Under the pieces are notes generated by a model, which worked only from the letters and a program-made list of their open reading frames with translations, was not told the origin of the DNA and searched no databases. Shown piece after piece: positions 43,916-52,682 of a DNA stretch of 64,000 bases. The DNA lies in assembly GCA_958295715.1 (NCBI GenBank), contig OY282371.1:2285493-2349492 (forward strand). Direction: 5' to 3'. How positions within the stretch are numbered: the stretch's first letter is position 1; each line of letters starts with the position of its first letter. The stretch is from an uncultured Dehalococcoidia bacterium. GTDB taxonomy: Bacteria; Chloroflexota; Dehalococcoidia; Lucifugimonadales; GCA-2712585. Made by a program: the position numbers and the translations under genes.

Positions 43916-44245
43916 CTCGAGGAGCCGGTAGCCGTACCGCCCGGCGTCCTGGGGCGGCTCATCCAGGCCGGGCCAAGCGTCGTACTGCTCTATCCTGAGC
44001 ACGTAGTCGTAGCCCTCGCGGTAATCGAAGCCGTCGATGGGCGCGTAGAACAACTCATCATCCACCACCATGCACCGCATGGGGAATGGACCGAAGCAGT
44101 CCTCAAGCATCGGGCCAACGGTGACCTCCATGACGACGGCGCCGGGCGCAGGGGTGGGGGAACCGGTGGGCGCGTCGCCGGACGAGCCGCAGGCCGCGGC
44201 CGCGACCATGCCGACGGCTAATAGCACAACTGCCCACTTCATCAC
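43889..44245 (-). CDS. DUF4377-domain lipoprotein
   Basis: A 118-aa exported lipoprotein. The signal 'MKWAVVLLAVGMVAAAAC' ends in a lipobox (AAAC), followed by a Gly/Ser/Pro/Thr linker and a DUF4377-like domain: 'MRCMVVDDELFYAPIDGFDYREGYDYVLRIE' (outline) ending 'YRLLEVVSKT'. Two cysteines may pair. It acts at the cell surface; the function is unknown. Its 3' end forms the right direct repeat of the adjacent island. Confidence 0.82.
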   Translation of the reverse strand: MMKWAVVLLAVGMVAAAACGSSGDAPTGSPTPAPGAVVMEVTVGPMLEDCFGPFPMRCMVVDDELFYAPIDGFDYREGYDYVLRIEQYDAWPGLDEPPQDAGRYGYRLLEVVSKTPAR

Positions 44246-44383
44246 GTATGCGCGCCTCCCTTAGTATCCTGCCATCAAGTATACACCCAAGGCCGCGGGT
44301 CTGGATTATTTCGGCGTATCCCACTAGAATACCGTTCACCAGCCCCCCGTCACGGGGGCGACAAAGCGGGAGGACGAGAGACG

Positions 44384-45142
44384 ATGAAGTTTGCTAGATA
44401 CTTGGCTCATGGCGAGATAAGCTACGGAGTGGTCGATGGGGACGAGGTTAGGCAGTTGACCGCGACCCCCTTTGAGGACTACGAGGTCACCGACCACACC
44501 CACAAGCTGTCGGAGGTGAAGCTGCTGGCCCCCTGCGTGCCGGGCAAGATATTGGCCGTTGGGCTGAACTACAAGAGCCACATTGGAGACCGGGAGCCTC
44601 TGAAGGAGCCTCTGATATTCTACAAGACCACCACGTCGTTGGCGGGTCCCGGCGACACCATCATCATCCCCAAGGCCTTTGGAGGCCGGGTGGATGAGGA
44701 GGGGGAACTGGTGGCCATTATTAAGGACCGGTGCAAGAACGTTCCCAAGGAGGAGGCCCTGGACCACGTGCTGGGCTACACCTGCGGCAACGACGTCAGC
44801 GCGCGGGAGTGGCAGCGGGGCGATGGGCAGTGGTGGCGGGCCAAGTCGTCGGACACCTTCAGCCCCGCGGGGCCGTACCTGGTCACCGGCCTGGACCCCA
44901 GCGACCTCATGCTGCGGGCGCGGGTAAACGGCCGGGAGACCCAGGCCGAGACCACCAAGATGTTCCTATTCGACCTGCCCACCGTCATCAGCCACGTGAG
45001 CAAGTCCATAACCCTTGAACCCGGCGACATGATCTACACCGGCACCCCCGGGCAGGCCGGGCAGCTGCGCGACGGGGACGTGGTGGAGATTGAGATTGAG
45101 GGCATAGGGGTGCTGAGCAACCCGGTGAAGGACGAGGCCTAG
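44384..45142 (+). CDS. Fumarylacetoacetate hydrolase (FAH) family protein
   Basis: A 252-aa FAH-fold enzyme with an N-terminal small domain (1-50) and the catalytic domain ('GKILAVGLNYKSHIGD', metal ligands in 'VDEEGELVAIIK', 'GYTCGNDVSAREWQ', 'PGDMIYTGTPGQAG'). Members hydrolyse or decarboxylate 2-oxo acids such as acylpyruvates and oxalocrotonates. The aldehyde dehydrogenase 39 nt downstream suggests an aromatic or heterocycle ring-cleavage pathway. Weak GGGAGGAC site before ATG. Confidence 0.9.
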   Translation: MKFARYLAHGEISYGVVDGDEVRQLTATPFEDYEVTDHTHKLSEVKLLAPCVPGKILAVGLNYKSHIGDREPLKEPLIFYKTTTSLAGPGDTIIIPKAFGGRVDEEGELVAIIKDRCKNVPKEEALDHVLGYTCGNDVSAREWQRGDGQWWRAKSSDTFSPAGPYLVTGLDPSDLMLRARVNGRETQAETTKMFLFDLPTVISHVSKSITLEPGDMIYTGTPGQAGQLRDGDVVEIEIEGIGVLSNPVKDEA

Positions 45143-45181
45143 CCCCCAGCCGGTCAGAACCCTCCCTGAGGAGGCAGTCCC

Positions 45182-46597
45182 ATGAAGATGTTCATCGGCG
45201 GCCGGTGGACGGATAAGGCGTCGACCACCGAGGTGGTCAACCCCTACGACGGTTCGGTGGTCGACACGACGCCGCGGGCGGACCTGAAGGACGTGGATAC
45301 GGCCTTGGCGACGGCCGTTAGGGGCGCCAAGGCCATGGCCAAGACCACCGCCTACGACCGGTACTTGATGCTCCGCAAGGCGGCGGACATCATCGCCGGC
45401 CGCGCCGAGGAGTTCGCCCGCGTCATCACTCTGGAAGAGGGGAAGGTGATAGCCGAGAGCCGCGCCGAGGCGCAGCGGGCCGTCCAGACCATGACCCTGT
45501 CCGCCGAGGAGGCCAAGCGCATTCACGGCGAAACGGTGCCCCTAGACGCCGCCCCCGGCCCCGGAAGGCAATTGGGGTTCACCCTCAGAACGCCCGTCGG
45601 AGTGGTGGCCGCCATAAGTCCCTTCAACTTCCCCCTGAACCTGGTCTGCCACAAGGTTGGCCCGGCCTTGGCCGCCGGCAACGCCGTAATCATCAAGCCG
45701 GCCACCGACACGCCCCTATCGGCCCTGAAGCTGACGGAGGCCCTGTTGGAAGCCGGCGTCCCGCCCGAGGGCGTCCAGTGCGTCACCGGCTCGGGCGGCG
45801 AAATCGGAGACGCCTTGGTCAGGGACCCGCGCGTCCGCAAAATCACCTTCACCGGCAGCCGCGACGTGGGCGAGGGGATTGTAAAGGCCGCCGGGCTGAA
45901 GAAGGTGACCATGGAGTTGGGTTCCAACAGCCCCCTCATCATCATGCCCGACGCGGATATGGACAGGGTGGCCGACGCCACCGTGTCTAGCGGGCTGTCC
46001 AACGCGGGGCAGGTGTGCATCTCCACGCAGAGGGTCCTGGCCGACGGCAGGATTTACGGCGACTTCCTAGACGCCCTGAAGCCCAAGATGGAGGCGGTCA
46101 CCACCGGAGACCCCCTCCGGGACGCGGTTAGGATGGGGCCGATGGTGCGGGAGAGCGACGCCGAGCGGGTGAGCCTGTGGATACGGGAGGCCGTGGAGCA
46201 GGGCGCGCGGCTGGTGACGGGCGGCGACCGCGACGGGGCCATGCACGCCCCCACGGTGGTGGCCGAGGCGCGGCCGGAAATGCGGGTGTCTAGGGATGAA
46301 CTCTTTGGCCCCGCCGTGGCGGTCACGGCCTTCAACTCCATAGACGAAGCCATCGCCCTGGCCAACGACTCGCGGTACGGGCTGAGCGCCGGCATCTTCA
46401 CCCAAAACGTCGACTGGGCCATGCGGTTCGCCCTCGAGGTGGAGTCCGGCAACCTGATGATAAACTCCAGTCCCCAGTGGCGGGCCGACCTGATGCCCTA
46501 CGGAGGCCTCAAGGATAGCGGCATGGGCAAGGAGGGGCCTCGCTACGCCGTGGAGGAGATGACGGAGTTGAAGATGGTGGTCTTTCACCTTGAATAG
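45182..46597 (+). CDS. NAD(P)-dependent aldehyde dehydrogenase
   Basis: A 471-aa aldehyde dehydrogenase of standard length. 'ISPFNFPLNLVCHKVGPALAAGNAVIIKPA' (outline) binds the cofactor; the general base is E245 in 'VTMELGSNSPLI' and the nucleophile C279 in 'SNAGQVCISTQR'. It resembles succinate-semialdehyde/lactaldehyde/glyceraldehyde-3-phosphate-type ALDHs; substrate unknown. ATG after 'GAGGAGGCAG'. Likely co-transcribed with the FAH gene and the following cupin. Confidence 0.93.
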   Translation: MKMFIGGRWTDKASTTEVVNPYDGSVVDTTPRADLKDVDTALATAVRGAKAMAKTTAYDRYLMLRKAADIIAGRAEEFARVITLEEGKVIAESRAEAQRAVQTMTLSAEEAKRIHGETVPLDAAPGPGRQLGFTLRTPVGVVAAISPFNFPLNLVCHKVGPALAAGNAVIIKPATDTPLSALKLTEALLEAGVPPEGVQCVTGSGGEIGDALVRDPRVRKITFTGSRDVGEGIVKAAGLKKVTMELGSNSPLIIMPDADMDRVADATVSSGLSNAGQVCISTQRVLADGRIYGDFLDALKPKMEAVTTGDPLRDAVRMGPMVRESDAERVSLWIREAVEQGARLVTGGDRDGAMHAPTVVAEARPEMRVSRDELFGPAVAVTAFNSIDEAIALANDSRYGLSAGIFTQNVDWAMRFALEVESGNLMINSSPQWRADLMPYGGLKDSGMGKEGPRYAVEEMTELKMVVFHLE

Positions 46598-46623
46598 GAA
46601 TATCCGCGCCAAGGAGGCGATAC

Positions 46624-46926
46624 ATGGCTGAAGAGCGCAAGATGGGCGACGTGGGAACCAAACTCCTCTTTGAGAATCATCGCGTCAAGATATGGGAGCT
46701 TTGCCTGGAACCCGGCCAGTCCAGCGACTGGCACCACCACACTATGGACTACGTGACCGTGGGCCTCACTGAAAGCAGGATGCGGCGGGAGTTCGCCGAC
46801 GGCGCGTCGGACGAGACCATCGGCGACGTGGGCCGGCACAGATACGCCGAGAAACACCAGCCCCACGTGGTGACTAACATAGGCGGCTCTGTCCACCGCA
46901 ACATCCTCATCGAAATAAAGGAGTAG
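46624..46926 (+). CDS. Small cupin-like protein
   Basis: A 100-aa beta-barrel protein with a compact cupin motif ('LEPGQSSDWHHHTMDYVTVGLTE', outline) and a late 'HQPHVVTNIGG'. The triple His may bind metal. It is 26 nt after the aldehyde dehydrogenase and 2 nt before the AtzG-like gene, so in the same operon. Function unknown. Confidence 0.8.
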   Translation: MAEERKMGDVGTKLLFENHRVKIWELCLEPGQSSDWHHHTMDYVTVGLTESRMRREFADGASDETIGDVGRHRYAEKHQPHVVTNIGGSVHRNILIEIKE

Positions 46927-46928
46927 CA

Positions 46929-47132
46929 ATGGCTGACGCAGAGGGCATGTCCAAAGAGGTCTTTCTCCGGATGGCGGCCCTGCAAGGGGTGGACACCAGC
47001 GACGCCGCGCGCATGGAGCAGCTTTACGAGCACGTTCAGGACGTGATGGGGGCCGTCGCTCAGGTGCGAAAGCTGGACCTGGGCGACACGGAGCCGGCCA
47101 ACGTCTTTTCCCCACGTCTGGATGGCCCGTGA
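46929..47132 (+). CDS. AtzG/GatC-like small amidase subunit
   Basis: A 67-aa helical protein with the GatC/AtzG layout: 'GVDTSDAARMEQLYEHVQDV' and 'VRKLDLGDTEPANVF'. AtzG is an obligate small partner of the amidase AtzE (1-carboxybiuret hydrolase), and GatC of GatA. Its stop overlaps the amidase GTG start (GTGA). No gatB is near, so a metabolic amidase partner is more likely than tRNA amidotransferase. Confidence 0.8.
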   Translation: MADAEGMSKEVFLRMAALQGVDTSDAARMEQLYEHVQDVMGAVAQVRKLDLGDTEPANVFSPRLDGP

Positions 47133-48538
47133 GCGGCGCCGACCTGTGCTTCCTCACCGCCGCTGAGCTTGCGCGTCGCGTCGCCGCCAAGGATGTCTCC
47201 CCCGTGGAGGTGGTCCGGGCGCATCTGGAGCGCATTGAGGCCACGGAGCCGGCGCTGAACTCCTTCATCACCAGGCCGGGGGAGGAGGCCATGGAAGCGG
47301 CGCGTCAGTCCGAGGCCGCCGTGACGTCGGGCCGGCGTCTAGGCCCTCTCCACGGCGTTCCGGTGGGACTGAAGGACCTCTACCACGTAGCGGGAACGCC
47401 GAACACCTCCGGCTCTCGCATATATCACGACTTTGTGCCCGCCTGCGACGGCGCGGCGGCGGCCCGTCTGAAGGAGGCAGGCGCCATCCTGATGGGCAAG
47501 CTGAACCTGCACCAGTTCGCCTTTGGCATCACCGGGCGCAACTCAGACTACGGCGACACGCGCAACCCCTGGGACCCCGCCCGCATGACCGGCGGCTCCA
47601 GCGGAGGCTCCGGCTCCGCGGCTGCGGCTGGCCAGTGCGCCATAGCCCTGGGCACCGACACGGGCGGCTCCATCCGGGTTCCCAGCGCCCTCTGCGGCCT
47701 TTCGGGCCTGAAGCCCACCTATGGACGGGTGAGCCGCCGCGGTCTGTCGCCCCTCTCCTGGTCGCTGGACCACCCCGGCCCCATGGCCCGCTCCGTGGAG
47801 GACTGCGCCTTGGCCCTCGGAGTCCTGGCCGGCTACGACCCCGGGGACCCGGCCTCCGCCAATGAGCCAACGCCGGACTACTCCGCCGCCCTGACGGGGG
47901 ACGTGCGCGGCCTGCGAATCGGCGTCCCGAGGGAGTACTTCGAGGTTCCCCTGGACGCCGCGGTCCGGGAGGCCGTGACGGAGGGCTTGGACACGCTGCG
48001 GGGCCTCGGCGCCGAGGTCAAGGAGGTCTCATGGCCCATGTTCCACCACGCAAGGGCCATCTCCACCACCATACTATCCGCCGAGGCGTCGGCCCTTCAC
48101 CGGGAGATGATACTCAGCCGCGGCGACGAGTACGACCCGTCGGTGCGTTGGCGCTTCGAGATGGGGCTGTTCATCTCCGGCGCCGACTACCTGAGGGCCT
48201 TGCGCGGCCGCACGGCGTTCACGGAGAAGACGCGGGAGCTTTTTGAGGATGTGGACCTGCTGGCGGGGCCTATGGCGCCGGTGGTCGCGCCCCTCATTGA
48301 AGCCGAGGAGGCGGAGGTCAACGGCGCCGCCGTGGGCCTCATCCCCACCCTTAGCCAGTACACCCGGCCCTTTAACCTGAACGGTTACCCCGCCCTGACA
48401 ATCCCCTGCGGCTTCTCCCAAGGGCTGCCCATCGGGTTGCAGCTGGCGGCCCGCCCCTTCGAGGAGGCCGTAGCTCTCAACGCCGGACACGCCTACCAGC
48501 AGGCCACCGGTTGGCACACCCGCCGCCCCCCGCTCTAG
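47129..48538 (+). CDS. Amidase-signature family hydrolase (AtzE/GatA-like)
   Basis: A 469-aa amidase. The Ser-cisSer-Lys triad is visible: Lys in 'PVGLKDLYHV', cis-Ser in 'GGSSGGSGSAAAAG', Ser in 'TDTGGSIRVPSALCGLSGLKP'. It partners with the AtzG/GatC-like protein encoded upstream. The substrate could be an amide, urea derivative or indole-type amide. The pair follows FAH-ALDH-cupin in a likely catabolic operon. Confidence 0.92.
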   Translation: MSGADLCFLTAAELARRVAAKDVSPVEVVRAHLERIEATEPALNSFITRPGEEAMEAARQSEAAVTSGRRLGPLHGVPVGLKDLYHVAGTPNTSGSRIYHDFVPACDGAAAARLKEAGAILMGKLNLHQFAFGITGRNSDYGDTRNPWDPARMTGGSSGGSGSAAAAGQCAIALGTDTGGSIRVPSALCGLSGLKPTYGRVSRRGLSPLSWSLDHPGPMARSVEDCALALGVLAGYDPGDPASANEPTPDYSAALTGDVRGLRIGVPREYFEVPLDAAVREAVTEGLDTLRGLGAEVKEVSWPMFHHARAISTTILSAEASALHREMILSRGDEYDPSVRWRFEMGLFISGADYLRALRGRTAFTEKTRELFEDVDLLAGPMAPVVAPLIEAEEAEVNGAAVGLIPTLSQYTRPFNLNGYPALTIPCGFSQGLPIGLQLAARPFEEAVALNAGHAYQQATGWHTRRPPL

Positions 48539-48634
48539 CCGCCGTCGCGCCGCCCTCCCTCCCAACCCCACTCTCTCGCCACTCCCCGCCTGCGCTTTCC
48601 GTCATCCTCCACCCGCCCCGTCATTCGCGCCACC

Positions 48635-49020
48635 CCATCCGTCATTCCCGCGCAGGCGGGAAGGGCGCGTGCGCCCACTTAAGTTTTGAAGAGCGTTGGC
48701 TGTGCGTTCGGAGCTTCGGCTCCCCGCTCCCTTATCCGTCATTCCCGCGCAGGCGGGAATCCAGGAACCCCGCAACCCAAGGCCAGCGCCCCAAGTCCCG
48801 GTGCCCGGCATTCCGCGCAACCCCATCCGTCATTCCCGCGCAGGCGGGAATCCATCTTTCTTACCGTCGCTGCGACAGGGTAAAGGCGTCGGTAAAGGCC
48901 AGTCCCGTTGCGGCCAGACCTGCATTAGGGACGCAACCTACGGGTGTCGCCGGGGTTTGGGGCGTTGGCTCTGATATGTAGGGTTCCTGGATTCCAGTTT
49001 TCACGGGAATGACGGGAAGG
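48635..49020. repeat. REP-like palindrome cluster
   Basis: Palindromes near 48643, 48740, 48835, and a decayed one near 48987-49012 (CCAGT/ACGGG), with a GGGCGC-type unit near 48660-48710. No gene in 48539-49341; 49020-49200 shows nothing beyond G-rich spacer. Confidence 0.75.
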
Positions 49021-49206
49021 GGACAGCGGAGAATGACGAGAGGGGGAGGCGGGGCGACGGGAATGACGGGAGGGGCGACCGCAATGAACGCGAGCGAAAA
49101 CGGGAAGGCCGTCACGCGCTCCTCTGCTGGGAGTCGGCGGGAACGCCCCCACATAGGGAGGGGTGTGGGTGGTCAGAACATTGGGGATGCGATACAATCC
49201 GAATCA

Positions 49207-49278
49207 CGGGCCGAGTCGCGGGCCGAACCACGGCCGAGTCGCGGGCCGAACCACTGGCCGAGTCGCCGGCCGGGTTGA
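49207..49278. repeat. 23-bp tandem repeat before an amidohydrolase gene
   Basis: The unit 'ggccgagtcgcgggccgaac' plus 'cac' occurs about three times, the last with changes ('tggccgagtcgccggcc'). Each unit is itself two similar half-units (GGCCGAGTCGC and GGGCCGAACCAC). The array ends 64 bp before the gene start. Confidence 0.75.
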
Positions 49279-49341
49279 CGCCAAGGTTCCCTTGAGCCGT
49301 GGGCCGGAGGGACTGCATCCCCAGGGAGGACGAGCAGGACG

Positions 49342-50496
49342 ATGTGGAAGGATTTCAGGGTTATTGACGCCGACGCGCACATGCACGAGCCCCAATACCT
49401 GTGGGAGCGGTACATGGAGCCGGAGTTCCGCGACCAGGCGCCGCGGGTGGTGGGGATGAACGGCATAAACTTCATCTATGAGCCGGACGGCCGCTTCGTG
49501 GAGGGGGGCAAGGGGCGCACGGGGCATCCCGCCTCGGTCTACGCGGGCATGGAGGAGAAGTACGGCGAGGCCATGCGCCAATGGTGGTCGCCGCAGATAC
49601 GGTTGAGCGAGATGGACAGGTTCGGGTGGGACACCCAGGTGATTCTTCCCACGGGGAGCAACGGGAACTTCGCCGCCGACGTGTCTCTCAAGGACCCCAA
49701 GCTCGGCGCGGCCATGTCGCGGGCCTATCACAACTGGTGTTATGAGTACTGCGGCGTTGATCCCAAGCGGATGAAGTTCACCGCCGTTTTGCCCGCGGGG
49801 GACGTGGATGAGATGATGACGGAGGCGCGGCGTGCCGTGGATGAACTCGGCGCCGTGTCGGTGCGCAACCCGTTGCTGCCGGAGGGCCGTTGGCTGCACC
49901 ATCCGGAGTACGACCCCCTCTGGCGGTTGGCGTCGGAGCGGGACTTTCCCATCACCGTTCACGGGGAGTACCAGCGGCGGCGGTTCCAGCCCTTCGCGGC
50001 CATCAAGGGCCGGGAGGGGGCCTTCGGGGCCTTGGACCACGCCATCGGCTTCGCCTTCGACAACATGGCCACCTACGGCCACTTCGTCTTCGGCGGCGTC
50101 TTGGAGCGGTTCCCCAAGCTGCGGCTGGGCCTGCTGGAGTCCAACGCGGGGTGGGTCCCCTTCTGGCTGGGACGCCTCGACGACCACGCCGGGGGCCGTC
50201 AGAGCGCCTTCCTAGGAAGCGACCCCCTGCCCCTGAAGCCCAGCGAGTACTTCACGCGCCAGTGCGTTATATCCGCCGACGCCGACGAGCAGGGCTTGAA
50301 GTACGCCGTGGATTTCATCGGCGACGACCTGATTGTGTTCAACACGGACTATCCCCACCCCGACGCCCCGGACCCGCGAACGGTAATGTCCGACTTCATG
50401 GCCCAGCCCATCGGGGAGGAGTCGAAGCGCAAGATACTGTGGGACAACGCCATTCGGCTGTACGGCGCCAGGGTCGTCGACGGGGCCGGCGGCTAG
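49342..50496 (+). CDS. Metal-dependent amidohydrolase (Amidohydro_2, ACMSD-like)
   Basis: A 384-aa TIM-barrel hydrolase. 'VIDADAHMHEP' (HxH-like metal site), 'ITVHGEYQRRR' (His), 'HAIGFAFDN', and 'NTDYPHPDAPDP' (Asp) are the family's metal and catalytic motifs. Relatives decarboxylate or hydrolyse ring-derived carboxylates (ACMSD, 2,6-dihydroxybenzoate decarboxylase). The ATG at 49342 follows 'AGGAGGACGAGCAGG'. It is followed by a luciferase-like oxidoreductase, suggesting a shared pathway. Confidence 0.88.
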   Translation: MWKDFRVIDADAHMHEPQYLWERYMEPEFRDQAPRVVGMNGINFIYEPDGRFVEGGKGRTGHPASVYAGMEEKYGEAMRQWWSPQIRLSEMDRFGWDTQVILPTGSNGNFAADVSLKDPKLGAAMSRAYHNWCYEYCGVDPKRMKFTAVLPAGDVDEMMTEARRAVDELGAVSVRNPLLPEGRWLHHPEYDPLWRLASERDFPITVHGEYQRRRFQPFAAIKGREGAFGALDHAIGFAFDNMATYGHFVFGGVLERFPKLRLGLLESNAGWVPFWLGRLDDHAGGRQSAFLGSDPLPLKPSEYFTRQCVISADADEQGLKYAVDFIGDDLIVFNTDYPHPDAPDPRTVMSDFMAQPIGEESKRKILWDNAIRLYGARVVDGAGG

Positions 50497-50535
50497 AGCC
50501 GCGCCGGAGAGCCTGAAGAGGGAGAAGAAGTAGAG

Positions 50536-51729
50536 ATGGCCCTTCCTGAGAGGATGAAGTTTGGGATATTCCTCGCCCCCTTCCACTGGCTGGGCGAGAA
50601 CCCGACCCTGTGCCTGGAGCGGGACTTGGAGTTGTTGCAGCTGCTGGACGGCCTCGACTACGACGAGGCGTGGATTGGTGAGCACCACAGCGCGGGTTGG
50701 GAGACCATCGCCTCGCCGGAGGTGTTCATCGCCGCCGCCGCGGAGCGCACCAAGCGCATAAAGTTGGGCACCGGGGTTGTGAGCCTGCCCTATCACCACC
50801 CGTTGATGGTGGCCAACCGCATGGTCCTCCTGGACCACATGACCCGCGGCCGGGTGATGATGGGGGTAGGCCCCGGCGCCCTGGTGTCGGACGCCTACAT
50901 GATGGGCATAGACCCGCCCACCCAACGGCGGCGCATGGATGAGTCCCTGGGCGTTATCCTGCGGCTCATGCAGGAGACGGAGCCGCTAACCTATGAGGGC
51001 GAGTGGTTCACGCTGAAGGAGGCCCTTCTCCACCTGAGGCCCTACACCAGGCCCCACATGCCCATCGCAGTGGCGGCGGCCCAGTCGCCCTCGGGGATGG
51101 TGTCGGCTGGGAAGCACGGCGCCGGCGTCCTATCCGTCAGTATGCCCCGGGTCGGGGTGAGCATAGCCTCCGGCAAGGACGACGCGGCGGCGCGTCCTCC
51201 CCTCAATGAGTATTGGAGGATAGCGGAGGAGACGGCGGCCCAGCACGGCCAGACCATGAACCGCGATGAGTGGCGGCTGACGGTGCACGTGCACTTGGCG
51301 GAGACCAGGGAGGAGGCGCGGGAACAGGCCCGGGTTGGCGCGGGGCGGTACCAGCGCGACTACTTTGAGAACACGTTGGGCAACTTCAGCGATTTCACGG
51401 GACCGCCCGACGAGATTATCGACTACATGATGGAGACTAACCAGTGGTGCGTGGGAACCCCTGACGACCTGGTGGAGTTCATCCACCGGCTGGAAGAGGA
51501 GAGCGGCGGCTTTGGCGGTCTGCTGGTCCAGGCCACCGAGTGGGCCACCCGCGAGCAGGTGTTTCACAGCTACGAGCTTCTGGCCCGGTACGTGATGCCC
51601 CGCTTCCAGGGGTCGCTGGTGAACCTGACGTCGTCCCAGGCGTGGTCAGAGAAGAAGCGGGATGAGCTCCAGGCCCTGCGGAGCGTCGCCCTGAACCGGG
51701 CGCGCCAGGACTACGCGGAGCGGCGGTAG
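50536..51729 (+). CDS. LLM-class (luciferase-like) flavin-dependent oxidoreductase
   Basis: A 397-aa bacterial luciferase-like monooxygenase. 'MKFGIFLAPFHWLGENPT' start, 'DEAWIGEHHSAGWETIASPEVFIAA' (outline), 'RIKLGTGVVSLPYHHPLMVANRMVLLD' (outline), 'GRVMMGVGPGAL' bind reduced flavin. Members oxygenate diverse organic compounds with FMNH2. It follows the amidohydrolase by 39 nt, likely one transcript. Substrate unknown. Confidence 0.9.
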   Translation: MALPERMKFGIFLAPFHWLGENPTLCLERDLELLQLLDGLDYDEAWIGEHHSAGWETIASPEVFIAAAAERTKRIKLGTGVVSLPYHHPLMVANRMVLLDHMTRGRVMMGVGPGALVSDAYMMGIDPPTQRRRMDESLGVILRLMQETEPLTYEGEWFTLKEALLHLRPYTRPHMPIAVAAAQSPSGMVSAGKHGAGVLSVSMPRVGVSIASGKDDAAARPPLNEYWRIAEETAAQHGQTMNRDEWRLTVHVHLAETREEAREQARVGAGRYQRDYFENTLGNFSDFTGPPDEIIDYMMETNQWCVGTPDDLVEFIHRLEEESGGFGGLLVQATEWATREQVFHSYELLARYVMPRFQGSLVNLTSSQAWSEKKRDELQALRSVALNRARQDYAERR

Positions 51730-51757
51730 TTCCCGACGCCGGGAAACATAACCATCT

Positions 51758-52672
51758 ATGCCAACGTCTCTGCCGCCCCACCGCGTTGACTACAGCCCCA
51801 TCGTAGAGCGTCCGCCCATCAGATGGCCCGGCGGCGCGCGGGTGGCCCTGTGGATATCCCCCAACGTGGAGCATTACGAGTACCTGCCCACCTTTGACGG
51901 CCAGCGAGACCCTTGGCCCCGAATGCCCTACCCCGACGTGCGGGAATACTCCTACTGCGACTACGGCAACCGGGTTGGGTTCTGGCGTATGCTGAAGTCC
52001 CTCGACAGGCACAAGATACGGTGCACCGCGTCTCTCAACCTGGCCGTTCTGGAGCATTACCCGGAGGTGCGGGAGGCGATGATGGAGCGGGACTGGGAGT
52101 TTATGAGCCACGGCGTCTACAACACCCGGTATCTGAGTTCCATGTCTGAAGAGGATGAGCGGGCCTTCTACAGGCAGTGCAAGGACTTGTTGCGCCGTCA
52201 CACGGGGAAGGAGCTTAAGGGGATGTTGGGGCCTGCCATCTCCGGGACTGACCGGACGCCGGACCTGATGGCGGAGGCCGGTCTCATATATCACGCGGAC
52301 TGGATGCACGACGACCAACCGGTTCCCATCAGGGTCAAGTCGGGCAGGCTGATGTCGGTGCCCTACTCGGTGGAGACCAACGACGGGGTAATCTTCAGGA
52401 GCTACGGCGACGGGTCCCAGTTCACCCGCATATGCAGGGACCAGTTCGACCGGCTGTACGAGGAGGGGGCCGTGAGCGGGCGGGTGATGTGCATAGCGAT
52501 ACATCCCTTTCTAACGGGCCAACCCCACCGGATAAGGCATCTGGACAGCGCCCTGGACTACATCATGTCCCACGATGGCGTGTGGCAGGCGACGGCGGGC
52601 GAGATAGCCGAGTACTATATCGCCAACTGCTATGACGCCGCCGCGGCCCACGCCGCCGGGATAAACGGTTAG
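51758..52672 (+). CDS. Polysaccharide-deacetylase-fold protein, copy 1 (PuuE-like)
   Basis: A 304-aa NodB/polysaccharide-deacetylase fold protein resembling cofactor-free allantoinase PuuE. 'WPGGARVALWISPNVEHYEY', 'YGNRVGFWRMLKSLDRH', 'MSHGVYNTRYLSSMSEEDER' and 'SGTDRTPDLMAEAGLIYHADW' (outline) are recognisable; H-x-H-type metal residues are weak. It is paralogous to the next gene, which starts 10 nt later. Amidohydrolase and amidase neighbours suggest hydrolysis of an amide or ureide. Confidence 0.85.
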   Translation: MPTSLPPHRVDYSPIVERPPIRWPGGARVALWISPNVEHYEYLPTFDGQRDPWPRMPYPDVREYSYCDYGNRVGFWRMLKSLDRHKIRCTASLNLAVLEHYPEVREAMMERDWEFMSHGVYNTRYLSSMSEEDERAFYRQCKDLLRRHTGKELKGMLGPAISGTDRTPDLMAEAGLIYHADWMHDDQPVPIRVKSGRLMSVPYSVETNDGVIFRSYGDGSQFTRICRDQFDRLYEEGAVSGRVMCIAIHPFLTGQPHRIRHLDSALDYIMSHDGVWQATAGEIAEYYIANCYDAAAAHAAGING

Positions 52673-52682
52673 GCGCGCCGCC

